A stretch of 64,000 nucleotides of DNA from Leptospiraceae bacterium (GTDB lineage Bacteria; Spirochaetota; Leptospiria; Leptospirales; Leptonemataceae): the NCBI GenBank assembly GCA_026005135.1, contig BPKM01000007.1, positions 5,001-69,000 on the forward strand, read 5' to 3'. The stretch's first letter is position 1; every line of letters begins with the position of its first letter. Shown piece after piece: positions 1 through 10,195 of this stretch. Made by a program: the position numbers and the translations under genes. The notes under the pieces are model-generated. The model made no database searches. It saw only the letters and a list, made by a program, of their open reading frames with translations, and was not told the origin of the DNA.

Positions 1-1754
<1,754 letters not shown>

Positions 1755-1790
1755 ATTACCTCGAGCTGAGTCGTCAGTTCGAGTAAAAGG

Positions 1791-1817
1791 CCCCGCTTCG
1801 AGCGGGGTTTTTTATTT
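1791..1817 (+). terminator. Rho-independent terminator of the 23S gene
   Basis: A perfect 6-bp stem CCCCGC/GCGGGG with the loop TTCGA is followed at once by a run of Ts. It ends the rRNA transcript just after the 23S 3' end. An identical copy lies at 28334-28360. Confidence 0.9.
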
Positions 1818-1983
1818 TCTTTTGAGGAAAAGGGGAATAGTATATATTTCAGAATAAGAAAATAGATAATAGATATTTATGAATAATTTCATAATATGAA
1901 ATAAATTAAAAAAAATTCATGATAAGAAAGTGTGATAAGAGCTAAAAGCTGAAGAAGATGTTATATAGATAGATAATGAAAAC

Positions 1984-2460
1984 ATGGAAGAATTGGGAAG
2001 AGAAGGAAGGGAGAATGAGTTAGTAGAATTTTTACTTAATATGGGAGATGTGATAAAATTATATAGGATGAAAAGAAGATTAAGGATTCAGGATGTATGT
2101 AGTAAGATAAAAGAGAAGTTTGGAGAAGAGATACATCCAACAATTTTATCAAGGTATGAGAATAAAAAATTAACCATAAAGAATACGCATGCAGCTTATA
2201 TATGTGATGTATTGGGAATTTATATAGAAGATGTATTTCCAGATAAAGTAGTTCTTTTAGATTTACGCCATTTTATTACAAATTTAAAATTTCAATATTT
2301 AGTAAAACAATTAAGGAGATTTTTTCCAGATGAACAAATCATCAAAATGATTCAAGATTATTTACAAGAAAAATTAGATTTTGCCTGGAAAATCATAGGA
2401 ATCTATGAACATAAAATCAAAAATTACCAGAATGTTTCTGACGAAAACCAAAACGATTAG
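1984..2460 (+). CDS. XRE-type helix-turn-helix protein, copy 1
   Basis: A 158-residue protein. Residues about 20 to 80 look like a lambda-repressor/XRE helix-turn-helix: a helix starting GDVIKLYRMKRRLRIQD, then a recognition segment HPTILSRYENKKLTI, then a third helix. The C-terminal 75 residues are helical and unidentified. No strong ribosome binding site precedes the ATG chosen; the internal ATG at 2041 is an alternative start. A copy differing by one residue (Ser to Arg in the HTH domain) lies at 28527-29003, also directly downstream of a 23S 3' end. The role is presumably transcriptional regulation, but the target is unknown. Confidence 0.75.
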   Translation: MEELGREGRENELVEFLLNMGDVIKLYRMKRRLRIQDVCSKIKEKFGEEIHPTILSRYENKKLTIKNTHAAYICDVLGIYIEDVFPDKVVLLDLRHFITNLKFQYLVKQLRRFFPDEQIIKMIQDYLQEKLDFAWKIIGIYEHKIKNYQNVSDENQND

Positions 2461-2544
2461 TTGTTTTATAAATTAATATGAAAATATGACAAAGTTTAGA
2501 ATAAAATCTTAGAAAAAGTATACTATTTTATAATTTAAGATTTA

Positions 2545-3261
2545 TTATGCACTTAATAAAGTGCATAATATTATGATAATTGACTATAAGTTTAACAAGA
2601 ATGTACCAAAATAAATCCTTTGTATAAAAAATTAGAAATTTTCAAAATTTCAAAATATATAAGATAGTTTAGCTTTATAGAATATTTAGAAGATGTCAAT
2701 CAGTAATTAAATAAAAAACTTGATGCTAAAGTTCAAAAAATTACAATAAAAGATAAAGAAATAGAATATTTTAAAGAAGCAAATAAAATTAAGAGAAAAG
2801 TTTATTATAGCTCAGAATAATAGATTTTATAAAAAATCAGAGCAATGGAGAGGGAAAGATCATACCATCAATGAGAGAAATTAATCCAATTCCTTGATAA
2901 TCCATTGATACCCTTGGGCGACAATTTATTAGAGAATGCGATTCGCCCCTTTGTTATAGGTAAGAAAAACTGGTTATTTTCTGGAACAGAATAAAGAGCG
3001 CAAACATCAGTGATTCTTTATACGTTAATTGAATAAGCTAAATTAAATCAATTAGAGCATTATCGTTATTTAAAATATTTATTTGATCAAATTATAGAGA
3101 AAAAGAGCGATGAAGAATTATTAAAATTATTACCCCATAAAATAGACAATAAAGAAATAGAGAATTCTTTTATAAAACTGAGTTGATTTAAAAAAATTAC
3201 AGTTATTTGTTTATATCTCAAATAAAGATAAGCATTTATACGCTGTTCTTTGAGTGCTTAC
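2545..3261 (+). pseudogene. IS66-family element remnant (transposase decayed)
   Basis: The segment aligns with the complete IS66 element at 17804-19589. The left end (GCACTTAATAAAGTGCATAA), the start of the transposase gene and its 3' third are present, and the middle is deleted near 2865-2880. Stop codons and indels interrupt the reading frame, for example a stop in the GTELGAQ region. The right end TTCTTTGAGTGCTTAC at 3246-3261 matches the IS66 right inverted repeat with one change. No clean target duplication is left, so this is an old insertion. Confidence 0.85.
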
Positions 3262-3332
3262 AATTTATTTTATATTTAAAGTAATTAATATTATATAAAT
3301 AAACATTATTATTTATTCACTTACAATATTAG

Positions 3333-4163
3333 TTAAATATCCCTAAGGAATTGATTCACTAGTTTATCGTGAGGAATAATAATATTAATTTCTGGATATT
3401 CTTTAGAAATTCGATTTAATTCCATTAATTGTTCGGCAATATAATCTCTGTCTTCTTTATAAAAGAAATTAGTTATATTGGGTCTACCTCTCTTTTCAAT
3501 TATATTTTGATAATTCCATACAGTATCACCAGTAATGAAATATTCTCTTTCATTTTTTAAACGAATATAAATCATCAATCTATTTTCTGTTGAACGAGAT
3601 GTATTGATAATTACAATACCAGGAAATGGAGATATATATTCAGTTTCCTGAGGATTATTCACTTTATTGTAAAAAAATATTTTATTTTTTATCGAATCAT
3701 CAAAGTATTTCATAATATTACTAATATTGTTATAATTTGTAAGTAAAATATTGTTACATTTCTTTAATAATTTAAAATAGAGAGAATGGTTTTGAGAATT
3801 AAAATTACCTAAAAATGGAATTTTAAATTTCATTTGATTTTCTGGAGGAGTATCAATTAAAATACAGTCTTTTTTATAAAAAATAACATAAGAATGATAA
3901 GCTAATGAAGTTAATTTTAACATTGTTTTTGATGCTGTTCCCATAGCAGAAAGAAAGGCTAGTGGGACTTTGATTTCTCCAAAAAATATTTTGTTAATTC
4001 TATCTGGTCTTTTTTTCGTTTCTGTAATATTACGTAGATAAGGGATATCTATCCTAAAAGAAGGATTTTGGGGTTTTGGATAATGCCCTAATAATATAAA
4101 TCCTATAAAACCAGAAATAAAACAAACTAAGAATAAAGTTAGTACATATTTATTTATCTTCAT
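3333..4163 (-). CDS. Metallo-beta-lactamase-fold membrane-anchored protein, metal site degenerate
   Basis: A 276-residue protein with one N-terminal hydrophobic segment (residues about 6 to 27), so it is probably anchored with its domain outside the cytoplasm. The order of motifs fits a metallo-beta-lactamase fold: a strand with CILIDTPPE, then ILLTNYNNISNI where the HxHxDH zinc motif normally stands, then FITGDTVWN (usual GDT) and IIIPHDK near the end. The first zinc-binding motif has lost its histidines, so ordinary metal-dependent hydrolysis is doubtful. It is transcribed divergently from the acyltransferase gene; the two starts are 55 bases apart. Family assignment rests on motif order only. 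Confidence 0.55.
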   Translation of the reverse strand: MKINKYVLTLFLVCFISGFIGFILLGHYPKPQNPSFRIDIPYLRNITETKKRPDRINKIFFGEIKVPLAFLSAMGTASKTMLKLTSLAYHSYVIFYKKDCILIDTPPENQMKFKIPFLGNFNSQNHSLYFKLLKKCNNILLTNYNNISNIMKYFDDSIKNKIFFYNKVNNPQETEYISPFPGIVIINTSRSTENRLMIYIRLKNEREYFITGDTVWNYQNIIEKRGRPNITNFFYKEDRDYIAEQLMELNRISKEYPEINIIIPHDKLVNQFLRDI

Positions 4164-4218
4164 AAATTCTTATAAAAATTAGATAGACAATTTTTTGTCT
4201 ATAATAAAAAAATCATTT

Positions 4219-5268
4219 ATGAATTTATTTCATTCTAATCTTTTACGGATTATTTCTATTATTGCTGTTATAATTATTCATACTACTTATGCATCTCAGA
4301 AACAATTTTCAAAAGATTTAAACTTTTATAGTCTGGATTTTTTGTATGTTTTATTAAATCAAATAGCTCGTTTTAGTGTTCCTGTATTTGTAATTTTATC
4401 AGGTTATGGATTAACAGCGAAATATCAAACAGTAAAACTGGAATTTAAAGAATTCTATAAAATACGTTTTTTTAAAATTGGTATTCCTTTTATTTTCTGG
4501 ACATTTATTATTTTATTATTTAAAAGAAACTTTATTATTGATATTAATTTTTTAAAAGATTTTATTTATTATCTAAGCATAACAGGTGTGGATTATCATT
4601 TTTATTTTTTTATTATTATATTGCAATGTTATATAGTTTTTCCTTTTTTATTTAACATAAATAATAAGATAATATTATTTATGTTATTTATATTTCAAAT
4701 ATTCACTTATACACCAACTGATAAAATTTTGCTTTATTTTAATTTTACATATTATTCCTTTCCTTCTACGTTTCTATTTTCCTGGCTATTTTATTTTTAT
4801 TTTGGGATTTATTTAAAACGAAATGAAAATACTATATTACCATATATTAAGAAAAATTTATTATTTTGTTATTTTATATTTATTATAAGTTTTTTTCTTA
4901 TGATAGGAGAATACATTTATTATACAATCCAAAAGATTCAGTTTTATAATTTTGATCATTTTCATCGTTATAGTGTATTATTTTATTCATTATCTTTCTT
5001 TTTTATATACTTTTATCTTACCAGTAATTTAAAAAAGAAAATATTTAATGAATTCTGGATAAATAAACTTTCGCATTTGACGTTTCCTATATATATATTT
5101 CATACCCAATTTTTACGATTATTGGATACGAAATTATTCCCTTTCGTATTTATTAAAACTTTATTATTAATTTTTTTATGTTTTTCTTTTTTCTATTATA
5201 TGGATTTTATTACTAATAAAATAAATAAAAAATATATAAAAATATTTAGAATATTGATAGGATTATAA
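4219..5268 (+). CDS. Acyltransferase family 3 membrane protein
   Basis: An integral membrane protein of about 349 residues with around ten hydrophobic segments. It carries the family pattern of acyltransferase 3 (O-acetyltransferases of surface sugars): an early conserved stretch RIISIIAVIIIHTTY, then VPVFVILSGYGL, and a late FPIYIFHTQFLRLL. These enzymes move acetyl or other acyl groups onto glycans across the inner membrane. The substrate is unknown. The reading frame can be extended to a TTG at 4195, but the ATG at 4219 looks the better start. The gene is extremely AT-rich and stands alone on this strand. Confidence 0.75.
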   Translation: MNLFHSNLLRIISIIAVIIIHTTYASQKQFSKDLNFYSLDFLYVLLNQIARFSVPVFVILSGYGLTAKYQTVKLEFKEFYKIRFFKIGIPFIFWTFIILLFKRNFIIDINFLKDFIYYLSITGVDYHFYFFIIILQCYIVFPFLFNINNKIILFMLFIFQIFTYTPTDKILLYFNFTYYSFPSTFLFSWLFYFYFGIYLKRNENTILPYIKKNLLFCYFIFIISFFLMIGEYIYYTIQKIQFYNFDHFHRYSVLFYSLSFFFIYFYLTSNLKKKIFNEFWINKLSHLTFPIYIFHTQFLRLLDTKLFPFVFIKTLLLIFLCFSFFYYMDFITNKINKKYIKIFRILIGL

Positions 5269-5388
5269 AATTAAATACTATTAAATATTAAATTTAAACT
5301 TTTTTATTATTTCTATTTATATTTTCTTGACTGCGAAATTATAAAAATAAATCTATATTTAAGAGAAAATAATCTTAATATTGAGAAT

Positions 5389-5408
5389 CAGTATCAAAAA
5401 TGATACTG
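5389..5408. promoter_or_regulatory. Perfect 8-bp inverted repeat, possible operator
   Basis: CAGTATCA, four A bases, then TGATACTG. It lies about 120 bases before tRNA-Ile and 230 before ccoN in a gene-free stretch. It could bind a dimeric repressor or form a hairpin. It does not match the FNR/ANR consensus (TTGATnnnnATCAA) and only loosely resembles a Fur box. Confidence 0.4.
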
Positions 5409-5412
5409 GAAT

Positions 5413-5525
5413 TGATAGGAATGGAAGATATAAAGAATAAAAAATCCTTACATTTTAAATATATTTTGCTTGAAAATGTAAGTGAGATCATTTCTTTGGA
5501 TCTTAGGAACCTTCCATTCCTGTCA
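5413..5525 (+). ncRNA. Possible structured RNA: three-way junction upstream of tRNA-Ile
   Basis: Three nested pairings are visible: an outer stem of about 15 bp (5413-5427 with 5511-5525, one G-U pair), an inner hairpin CTTACATTTT/AAAATGTAAG (5447-5456 with 5473-5482), and a second inner hairpin AGATC/GATCT (5485-5489 with 5499-5503). Together they form a three-way junction ending four bases before the tRNA. No known RNA family is recognised. The outer arms could instead be the ends of a short transposable element. Confidence 0.4.
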
Positions 5526-5528
5526 GAA

Positions 5529-5602
5529 GGGCCCTTAGCTCAGTCGGTTAGAGCAGGAGACTCATAATCTCTTGGTCCCAGGTTCGAGTCCTGGAGGGCC
5601 CA
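5529..5602 (+). tRNA. tRNA-Ile (CAU anticodon, lysidine type)
   Basis: The cloverleaf is complete: acceptor GGGCCCT/AGGGCCC, D arm GCTC...GAGC, anticodon loop CTCATAA with anticodon CAT, and T arm CCAGG TTCGAGT CCTGG. The overall sequence matches the minor isoleucine tRNA (ileX type, read as AUA after lysidine modification by TilS) rather than initiator or elongator Met. CCA is not encoded. ccoN starts 38 bases downstream on the same strand, so co-transcription is possible. Confidence 0.93.
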
Positions 5603-5640
5603 TTTATTTTTAAACTATCATAATTGACAGGAGGATTACA

Positions 5641-7071
5641 ATGTCCATAAAAACAATCGACTACGACAACCAGATTGTTCGCTGGTGGGTCATTTCGGGT
5701 ATAATTTGGGGTCTTGCTTCGATGCTGATTGGGGTTATAATTGCCTTTCAGATGATATATCCAGAATTAAATCTACCCCCTTTTTTAACATTTGGAAGAA
5801 TGAGGCCTGTTCATACTAATGGTATTATTTTTGGATTTACTTTGAGTATAATATTTGCCAGTATGTATTATTCTTTTCCTAGGTTATTAAAAACAGAAGT
5901 TTTTTCTAAAACTTTATCAAGAGTTCATTTCTGGCTATATCAAATCACTATTATTGGTGCCGTTTTAACACTATTAGCTGGTTATACTCAAAGTAAAGAA
6001 TATCACGAATTAGAATGGCCTCTTGATGTATTAATAGTTATCTGGTGGGTTATAATGGGAATTAATTTTTTTGGTACTATCTGGAAAAGACAGGAAAAAC
6101 GTTTATATGTTTCTATATGGTTTTTTGCTGCAATGATTATAGGTATAGCGATGTTGTATATTGTTAATGGTATTGCAATTCCTTCTGGTTTATGGAAATC
6201 TTATTCTGTTTATGCTGGAATAACAGATGCCAATATACAGTGGTGGTATGGACATAATGCAGTTGCATTTGTTTTAACCTATCCAATATTAGCGATGATG
6301 TATTTCTTTTTACCAAAACATACGCGATTACCAATTTTTAGTCATAGAATTTCTATTGTGCATTTTTGGAGTTTATTATTTATTTATATGTGGGCTGGAC
6401 CGCATCATTTATTATATTCTGCTGTTCCCAATTGGTTACAAACACTTGGAATGTTATTTAGTTTTATGTTAATTGCACCTTCCTGGGGAGGTATGTTAAA
6501 TGGTTTTATGACATTAACACAGGCAAAAGAAAAGTTAAGAACAGATGCAACATTAAAGTTTATGCTGGTTGCCATCACATTTTATGGTATGTCTACGTTT
6601 GAAGGACCAATGATGTCTATACGAAGTGTAAATGTAATTTCCCATAATACAGACTGGACAATAGGACATGTTCATGGTGGAGGATTAGGATGGGTAGCTG
6701 GAATGTGTTTTGCAGCAATTTATTATTTAGTACCACGATTATGGAATACAAAATTATATAGCGAAAAATTAGCAGAAATTCATTTCTGGGTAGCAACAAT
6801 TGGAATTTTATTATATGTAGTATCTATGTGGGTTTCCGGAGTTACAGAAGGTTTAATGTGGAGAGCAGTTGACGAAACAGGTGCATTAATGTATCCTAAC
6901 TGGGTTGAAATTGTTCAACATCTTGCACCATATCGTCTTATTCGTGCAATAGGAGGTACATTATTCTTAGGTGGTGCATTACTTATGGTATATAATGTAA
7001 TTATGACAATAAGAAATGCTGGTTCTGGTTTTGAATATATAGATCTTCGTGAAGGTGTTAAAGCTGCATAA
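5641..7071 (+). CDS. ccoN: cbb3-type cytochrome c oxidase subunit I
   Basis: The catalytic subunit of the cbb3 oxidase, a haem-copper oxygen reductase with high oxygen affinity in the inner membrane. It has 476 residues and about 12 transmembrane segments. Haem and copper ligands are visible: His58 in RPVHTNG, a His in WWYGHNAVAF, the pair His255-His256 in WAGPHHLLY, and His343/His345 in IGHVHGGGLGW. The start has a strong ribosome binding site (AGGAGG, eight bases upstream). It is the first gene of the cco operon; ccoO follows after 21 bases. Confidence 0.96.
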   Translation: MSIKTIDYDNQIVRWWVISGIIWGLASMLIGVIIAFQMIYPELNLPPFLTFGRMRPVHTNGIIFGFTLSIIFASMYYSFPRLLKTEVFSKTLSRVHFWLYQITIIGAVLTLLAGYTQSKEYHELEWPLDVLIVIWWVIMGINFFGTIWKRQEKRLYVSIWFFAAMIIGIAMLYIVNGIAIPSGLWKSYSVYAGITDANIQWWYGHNAVAFVLTYPILAMMYFFLPKHTRLPIFSHRISIVHFWSLLFIYMWAGPHHLLYSAVPNWLQTLGMLFSFMLIAPSWGGMLNGFMTLTQAKEKLRTDATLKFMLVAITFYGMSTFEGPMMSIRSVNVISHNTDWTIGHVHGGGLGWVAGMCFAAIYYLVPRLWNTKLYSEKLAEIHFWVATIGILLYVVSMWVSGVTEGLMWRAVDETGALMYPNWVEIVQHLAPYRLIRAIGGTLFLGGALLMVYNVIMTIRNAGSGFEYIDLREGVKAA

Positions 7072-7092
7072 ACCAACAATAGGAGGTAAGAT

Positions 7093-7755
7093 ATGAATCA
7101 TGAAAATCAAGATTTAAAATGGTATGAAAAATTAAGCCATAAAATAGAAGATAAAATGCAATTTTTTATCTGGGTATTTATTGCAGCCTTAATAGGTGGG
7201 TTAATCGAAATACCACCCTTTTTCTTAATGGGAGAAGTTAAAGGACCTGTATCAATTACACCTTATAATGCATTAGAGTTAGCTGGAAGAGATGTATATC
7301 AAGCTGAAGGTTGTTTTTATTGTCATACTCAGATGATACGACCATTTAAATGGGAAACCGATCGATGGGATAGAAACCGAGAATATGGTCCAGAACCATA
7401 TTCTAAGGCATACGAATATGTTTATGAACATCCCTTTTTGTGGGGTTCTAAAAGAACTGGACCAGATCTCTGGCATGAAAATAGTTTAAATAATAATGCA
7501 TCGTGGCATAAACAACATTTGATTAATCCTCAAGAAACGACACCTGGATCTATTATGCCTAAGTATCCTCATCTTTTTGAAGAACCAATAGATATTGAGC
7601 AGATAAAAGCAAATATGAGAGCATTACAAAAAATTGGTGTACCTTATACAGAAGATGATATTGCAAAAGCAGATGAACTCTTAAAAGGAAAAACAAAAGG
7701 TGATGCGCTTGTTGCTTATCTTTTAAAACTTGGAAGAGATACCAAACAAAAGTAA
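7093..7755 (+). CDS. ccoO: cbb3-type cytochrome c oxidase subunit II (monohaem c)
   Basis: A membrane-anchored monohaem cytochrome c subunit that passes electrons to CcoN. Its 220 residues comprise an N-terminal transmembrane helix (about 23 to 46), a periplasmic domain with the CFYCH haem c site at 74-78, the conserved TQMIRPF that follows it, and a Met ligand in IMPKYPHLF. RBS AGGAGG precedes the ATG. It has the usual length for CcoO and lies between ccoN and ccoQ. Confidence 0.96.
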   Translation: MNHENQDLKWYEKLSHKIEDKMQFFIWVFIAALIGGLIEIPPFFLMGEVKGPVSITPYNALELAGRDVYQAEGCFYCHTQMIRPFKWETDRWDRNREYGPEPYSKAYEYVYEHPFLWGSKRTGPDLWHENSLNNNASWHKQHLINPQETTPGSIMPKYPHLFEEPIDIEQIKANMRALQKIGVPYTEDDIAKADELLKGKTKGDALVAYLLKLGRDTKQK

Positions 7756-7766
7756 GGTATTAAAAT

Positions 7767-7919
7767 ATGGAAAATATCGATTGGATTGGTATATATAAAG
7801 GATTAAGACTTCCAATTCTGGGAGTTATATTTTTAATTATTGTATGGTATGTTTTTCGTCCTTCGAAGAAAAAAGATTTCGAAGATGTTAAATATACCAT
7901 GTTAGACGAAGATGAGTAA
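7767..7919 (+). CDS. ccoQ: cbb3 oxidase small subunit CcoQ
   Basis: A 50-residue protein with one hydrophobic helix (LPILGVIFLIIVWYVF) followed by RPSKKKDFED and an acidic tail ending LDEDE. Size, topology, the short basic-acidic tail and its place between ccoO and ccoP identify it as CcoQ/FixQ, which stabilises the oxidase complex. It starts 11 bases after the ccoO stop. Confidence 0.85.
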   Translation: MENIDWIGIYKGLRLPILGVIFLIIVWYVFRPSKKKDFEDVKYTMLDEDE

Positions 7920-8041
7920 ATGTTTCTTAGAAGGGAATTTAAAGTGAACCATAAAATAAATTATGAATTAATTTTCTAAAAAGCTATTGTCGAGTTATAC
8001 ACAGCCGACAACAGGTGGGTGGGAGGGTAGACAAATAAACT

Positions 8042-8196
8042 GTCGCTGGGCTCTGCTCAGCGACAACTCTAAAGGGTGTAAAGGGAGGTGGGTGGGCAAA
8101 GATAACCGTCGCTGGGCTCTGCTCAGCGACAACTCTAAAGGGTGTAAAGGGAGGTGGGTGGGCAAAGATAACCGTCGCTGGGCTCTGCTCAGCGAC
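8042..8196. repeat. Three 66-bp tandem repeats with hairpins between ccoQ and ccoP
   Basis: Copies begin at 8042, 8108 and 8174. Each starts with an imperfect palindrome GTCGCTGGGCTCTGCTCAGCGAC and continues AACTCTAAAGGGTGTAAAGG then GAGGTGGGTGGGCAAAG. The third copy stops after the palindrome and runs into the ccoP ribosome binding site. The repeats are GC-rich in a very AT-rich operon. An open frame spans them because the unit is a multiple of three, but nothing suggests a protein. They may act as RNA hairpins that set relative expression of ccoP. Confidence 0.85.
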
Positions 8197-8216
8197 AACT
8201 CTAATGGAGGTTTTTT

Positions 8217-8756
8217 ATGAATAATGAATATAGAGATGATGATTACGAAATCAAAGAAAATCGCGGTTGGTTACCTGGCTGGTGGATGCTTATTTTATAT
8301 GGAACAATTATTTTTTCTATTGTTTTTTCGGTTTATATGCATGGTATAGCTGGATGGTCTCAGGAAAAACAATATCAAGAAGAGGTAGCATTATATCAAA
8401 AATTACATCCAGAAGTTGCTGCAAAATTAAATGATGATGGTTCTAATCCATTTCGAGGAGATCAGAATGCAATAAATGAAGGAGAAAAAATCTATAATAC
8501 ATATTGTGCTGCCTGTCATAATCAAGATCTATCTGGATTAGTAGGGCCAAGTTTAAAGGATGATAACTGGCTACATGGAAATACCGATAAAGAAATATTT
8601 GAAGTTATTATGAATGGTATATCTGTAGAAAATCTAAAACAGAATCCACCAAAAGGACCAATGCCAGCACATAAAGATAGTCTTGGTGCGAAAAAAGTAT
8701 TAGAAGTTATGGCATTTATTGCAAGTAAAAATCCATCTCTTCTACCTACAAAATAA
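8217..8756 (+). CDS. ccoP: cbb3-type cytochrome c oxidase subunit III, short monohaem form
   Basis: The cytochrome c subunit that accepts electrons from soluble cytochromes. Its 179 residues start with a conserved cytoplasmic segment (GWLPGWWMLILYGTIIFS) leading into one transmembrane helix, then a periplasmic domain with a single CAACH haem site at 97-101 and a Met ligand in GPMPAH. Typical CcoP has about 290 residues and two haem c sites, so one cytochrome domain is missing. The frame is intact, with no sign of recent truncation. RBS GGAGG lies seven bases before the ATG. A terminator follows. Confidence 0.9.
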   Translation: MNNEYRDDDYEIKENRGWLPGWWMLILYGTIIFSIVFSVYMHGIAGWSQEKQYQEEVALYQKLHPEVAAKLNDDGSNPFRGDQNAINEGEKIYNTYCAACHNQDLSGLVGPSLKDDNWLHGNTDKEIFEVIMNGISVENLKQNPPKGPMPAHKDSLGAKKVLEVMAFIASKNPSLLPTK

Positions 8757-8767
8757 ATAGAATACAT

Positions 8768-8811
8768 ATTGGTTTTGAGGTTTTTTATAGCCTCAGAACC
8801 AATTTGTTTTT
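8768..8811 (+). terminator. Terminator after ccoP
   Basis: A stem of about 12 bp, ATTGGTTTTGAGG with CCTCAGAACCAAT, allowing one G-U pair, and an AT-rich loop is followed by TTGTTTTT. It separates the structural genes ccoNOQP from the assembly genes ccoGHSI. Confidence 0.75.
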
Positions 8812-8854
8812 ATATTAAAATAAACTAAAGGCATTGTAAATTTAGGAGTTTATA

Positions 8855-10187
8855 ATGGTTATTGCAAGACCAATTCAGGGTAAACATAGAAAAATAAAAG
8901 ATAGAATCAATATTATATTATTTGCTATATTTTTAATAACACCATTTATATATATAAATGGAAAGCCATTACTTTTATTAGATATCCCAGCAAGAAAATT
9001 TTATGTATTTGGACTTATTATCTGGCCACAGGAATTATATTTTTTGCATATTATATTATTATTTTTAGGTTTTAGTTTATTTTTTTGGACTGCTTTAGCT
9101 GGTAGATTATGGTGTGGTTATGCTTGTCCACAAACCATTTTTACAGAAGCATATAACTGGATTGCAAGAAAAATAACCAAAGACCGATTTGGCAAACCAT
9201 CAATGAAAAAATCAGATTGGTTTGTTGTTTATATTGTATGGTTTTTTTTATCTATTTTTTTCTCCCTTGTTTTTTTAAGTTATTTTAAACCTTACAAAGA
9301 AACACTAAATCAAATTCTAAATTTTGAGTTTTTTATACCGACTACATTGATTCCCCAAAACTGGGTGATTTTTTTAGCACTTTCTACGGGAGCTGCTTTT
9401 TTTAATATGGCATATTTTCGAGAAAATATGTGTCGATTAGTTTGTCCTTATGGTAGATTTCAAGTGGCATTGTTGGATAAACATTCTCCTATTGTAACTT
9501 ATGATGTTAAAAGAGGAGAGCCGAGAAAAAAACCGAATGAAAAAGTAGGTCAACAAAAAGGTGATTGTATTGATTGTAAATTATGTGTTCTCGTTTGTCC
9601 AACTGGAATTGATATTCGAGATGGTTTACAGATTGGTTGTTTACATTGTGGTTTATGTGTAGATGCCTGTACAACGGTAATGGGAAAATTTAATAAAGAA
9701 ACATTAATTTCTTATAAAACAATGGATCAAATTGAAAATCCTCAAAGTAAAATACAATATTTTAGAGCAAGAACCATAATTTATGGTACAATACTAATAT
9801 TTTTATTAATTGTTTTTTCGTATTTATTATATAAAAGGAGTTCCTATATATACATCTGTTCTAAGAGATAAAGCTATAACAAATATATATATACCTAAAT
9901 CTGGCTGGAGAAATGGTTATGAAATTCATATAGGTAATTTATCTTTTGAACCATTAACTGCAGAAATTGAAATACAAAGTCCTTATAACTTTCGTATACT
10001 TAATGAAATCAAAGAAATCAATATAAAACCAGAGGGATACGAAAAATTAAGAGTCATTTTAGAATATCCAGAATCGCAAGGAAAACCAGAAAAATTTACT
10101 ATACCTGTAACATTTATTATAAAAGACAAAAATAATCCAGAACATATTAAACAGGTAAAAAGTTTTTTTACATTTCCTATAAATTGA
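8855..10187 (+). CDS. ccoG: Cytochrome oxidase assembly protein CcoG, polyferredoxin type (frameshifted)
   Basis: A membrane iron-sulphur protein needed for cbb3 assembly and copper handling. The N-terminal part has several transmembrane helices with WCGYACPQT and CRLVCPYGRF motifs, then two 4Fe-4S clusters: CIDCKLCVLVCPTGIDI and CLHCGLCVDAC. The first frame runs to a stop at 9871. The C-terminal Ig-like domain continues in the +1 frame (PIYTSVLRDKAITNIY onward) to 10187. Removing one base near 9836, in a run of four As, restores a protein of about 443 residues, close to the usual length. It is either a real mutation or a sequencing error. Confidence 0.88.
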
Positions 10188-10195
10188 GGTTTTTT

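Noticed and set aside
5389-5408. FNR/ANR box controlling ccoN
   Set aside because: The inverted repeat CAGTATCA...TGATACTG does not match TTGATnnnnATCAA, and no such site was seen between 5270 and 5640.
8042-8196. CRISPR array
   Set aside because: The three units are direct tandem copies without unique spacers, and no cas genes are nearby.
7987-8220. An open frame of 77 codons with a 22-residue repeat (RWALLSDNSKGCK)
   Set aside because: The repeat unit is 66 bp, so any open frame continues by chance; there is no ribosome binding site, the hairpins explain the DNA, and the opposite strand is open as well.
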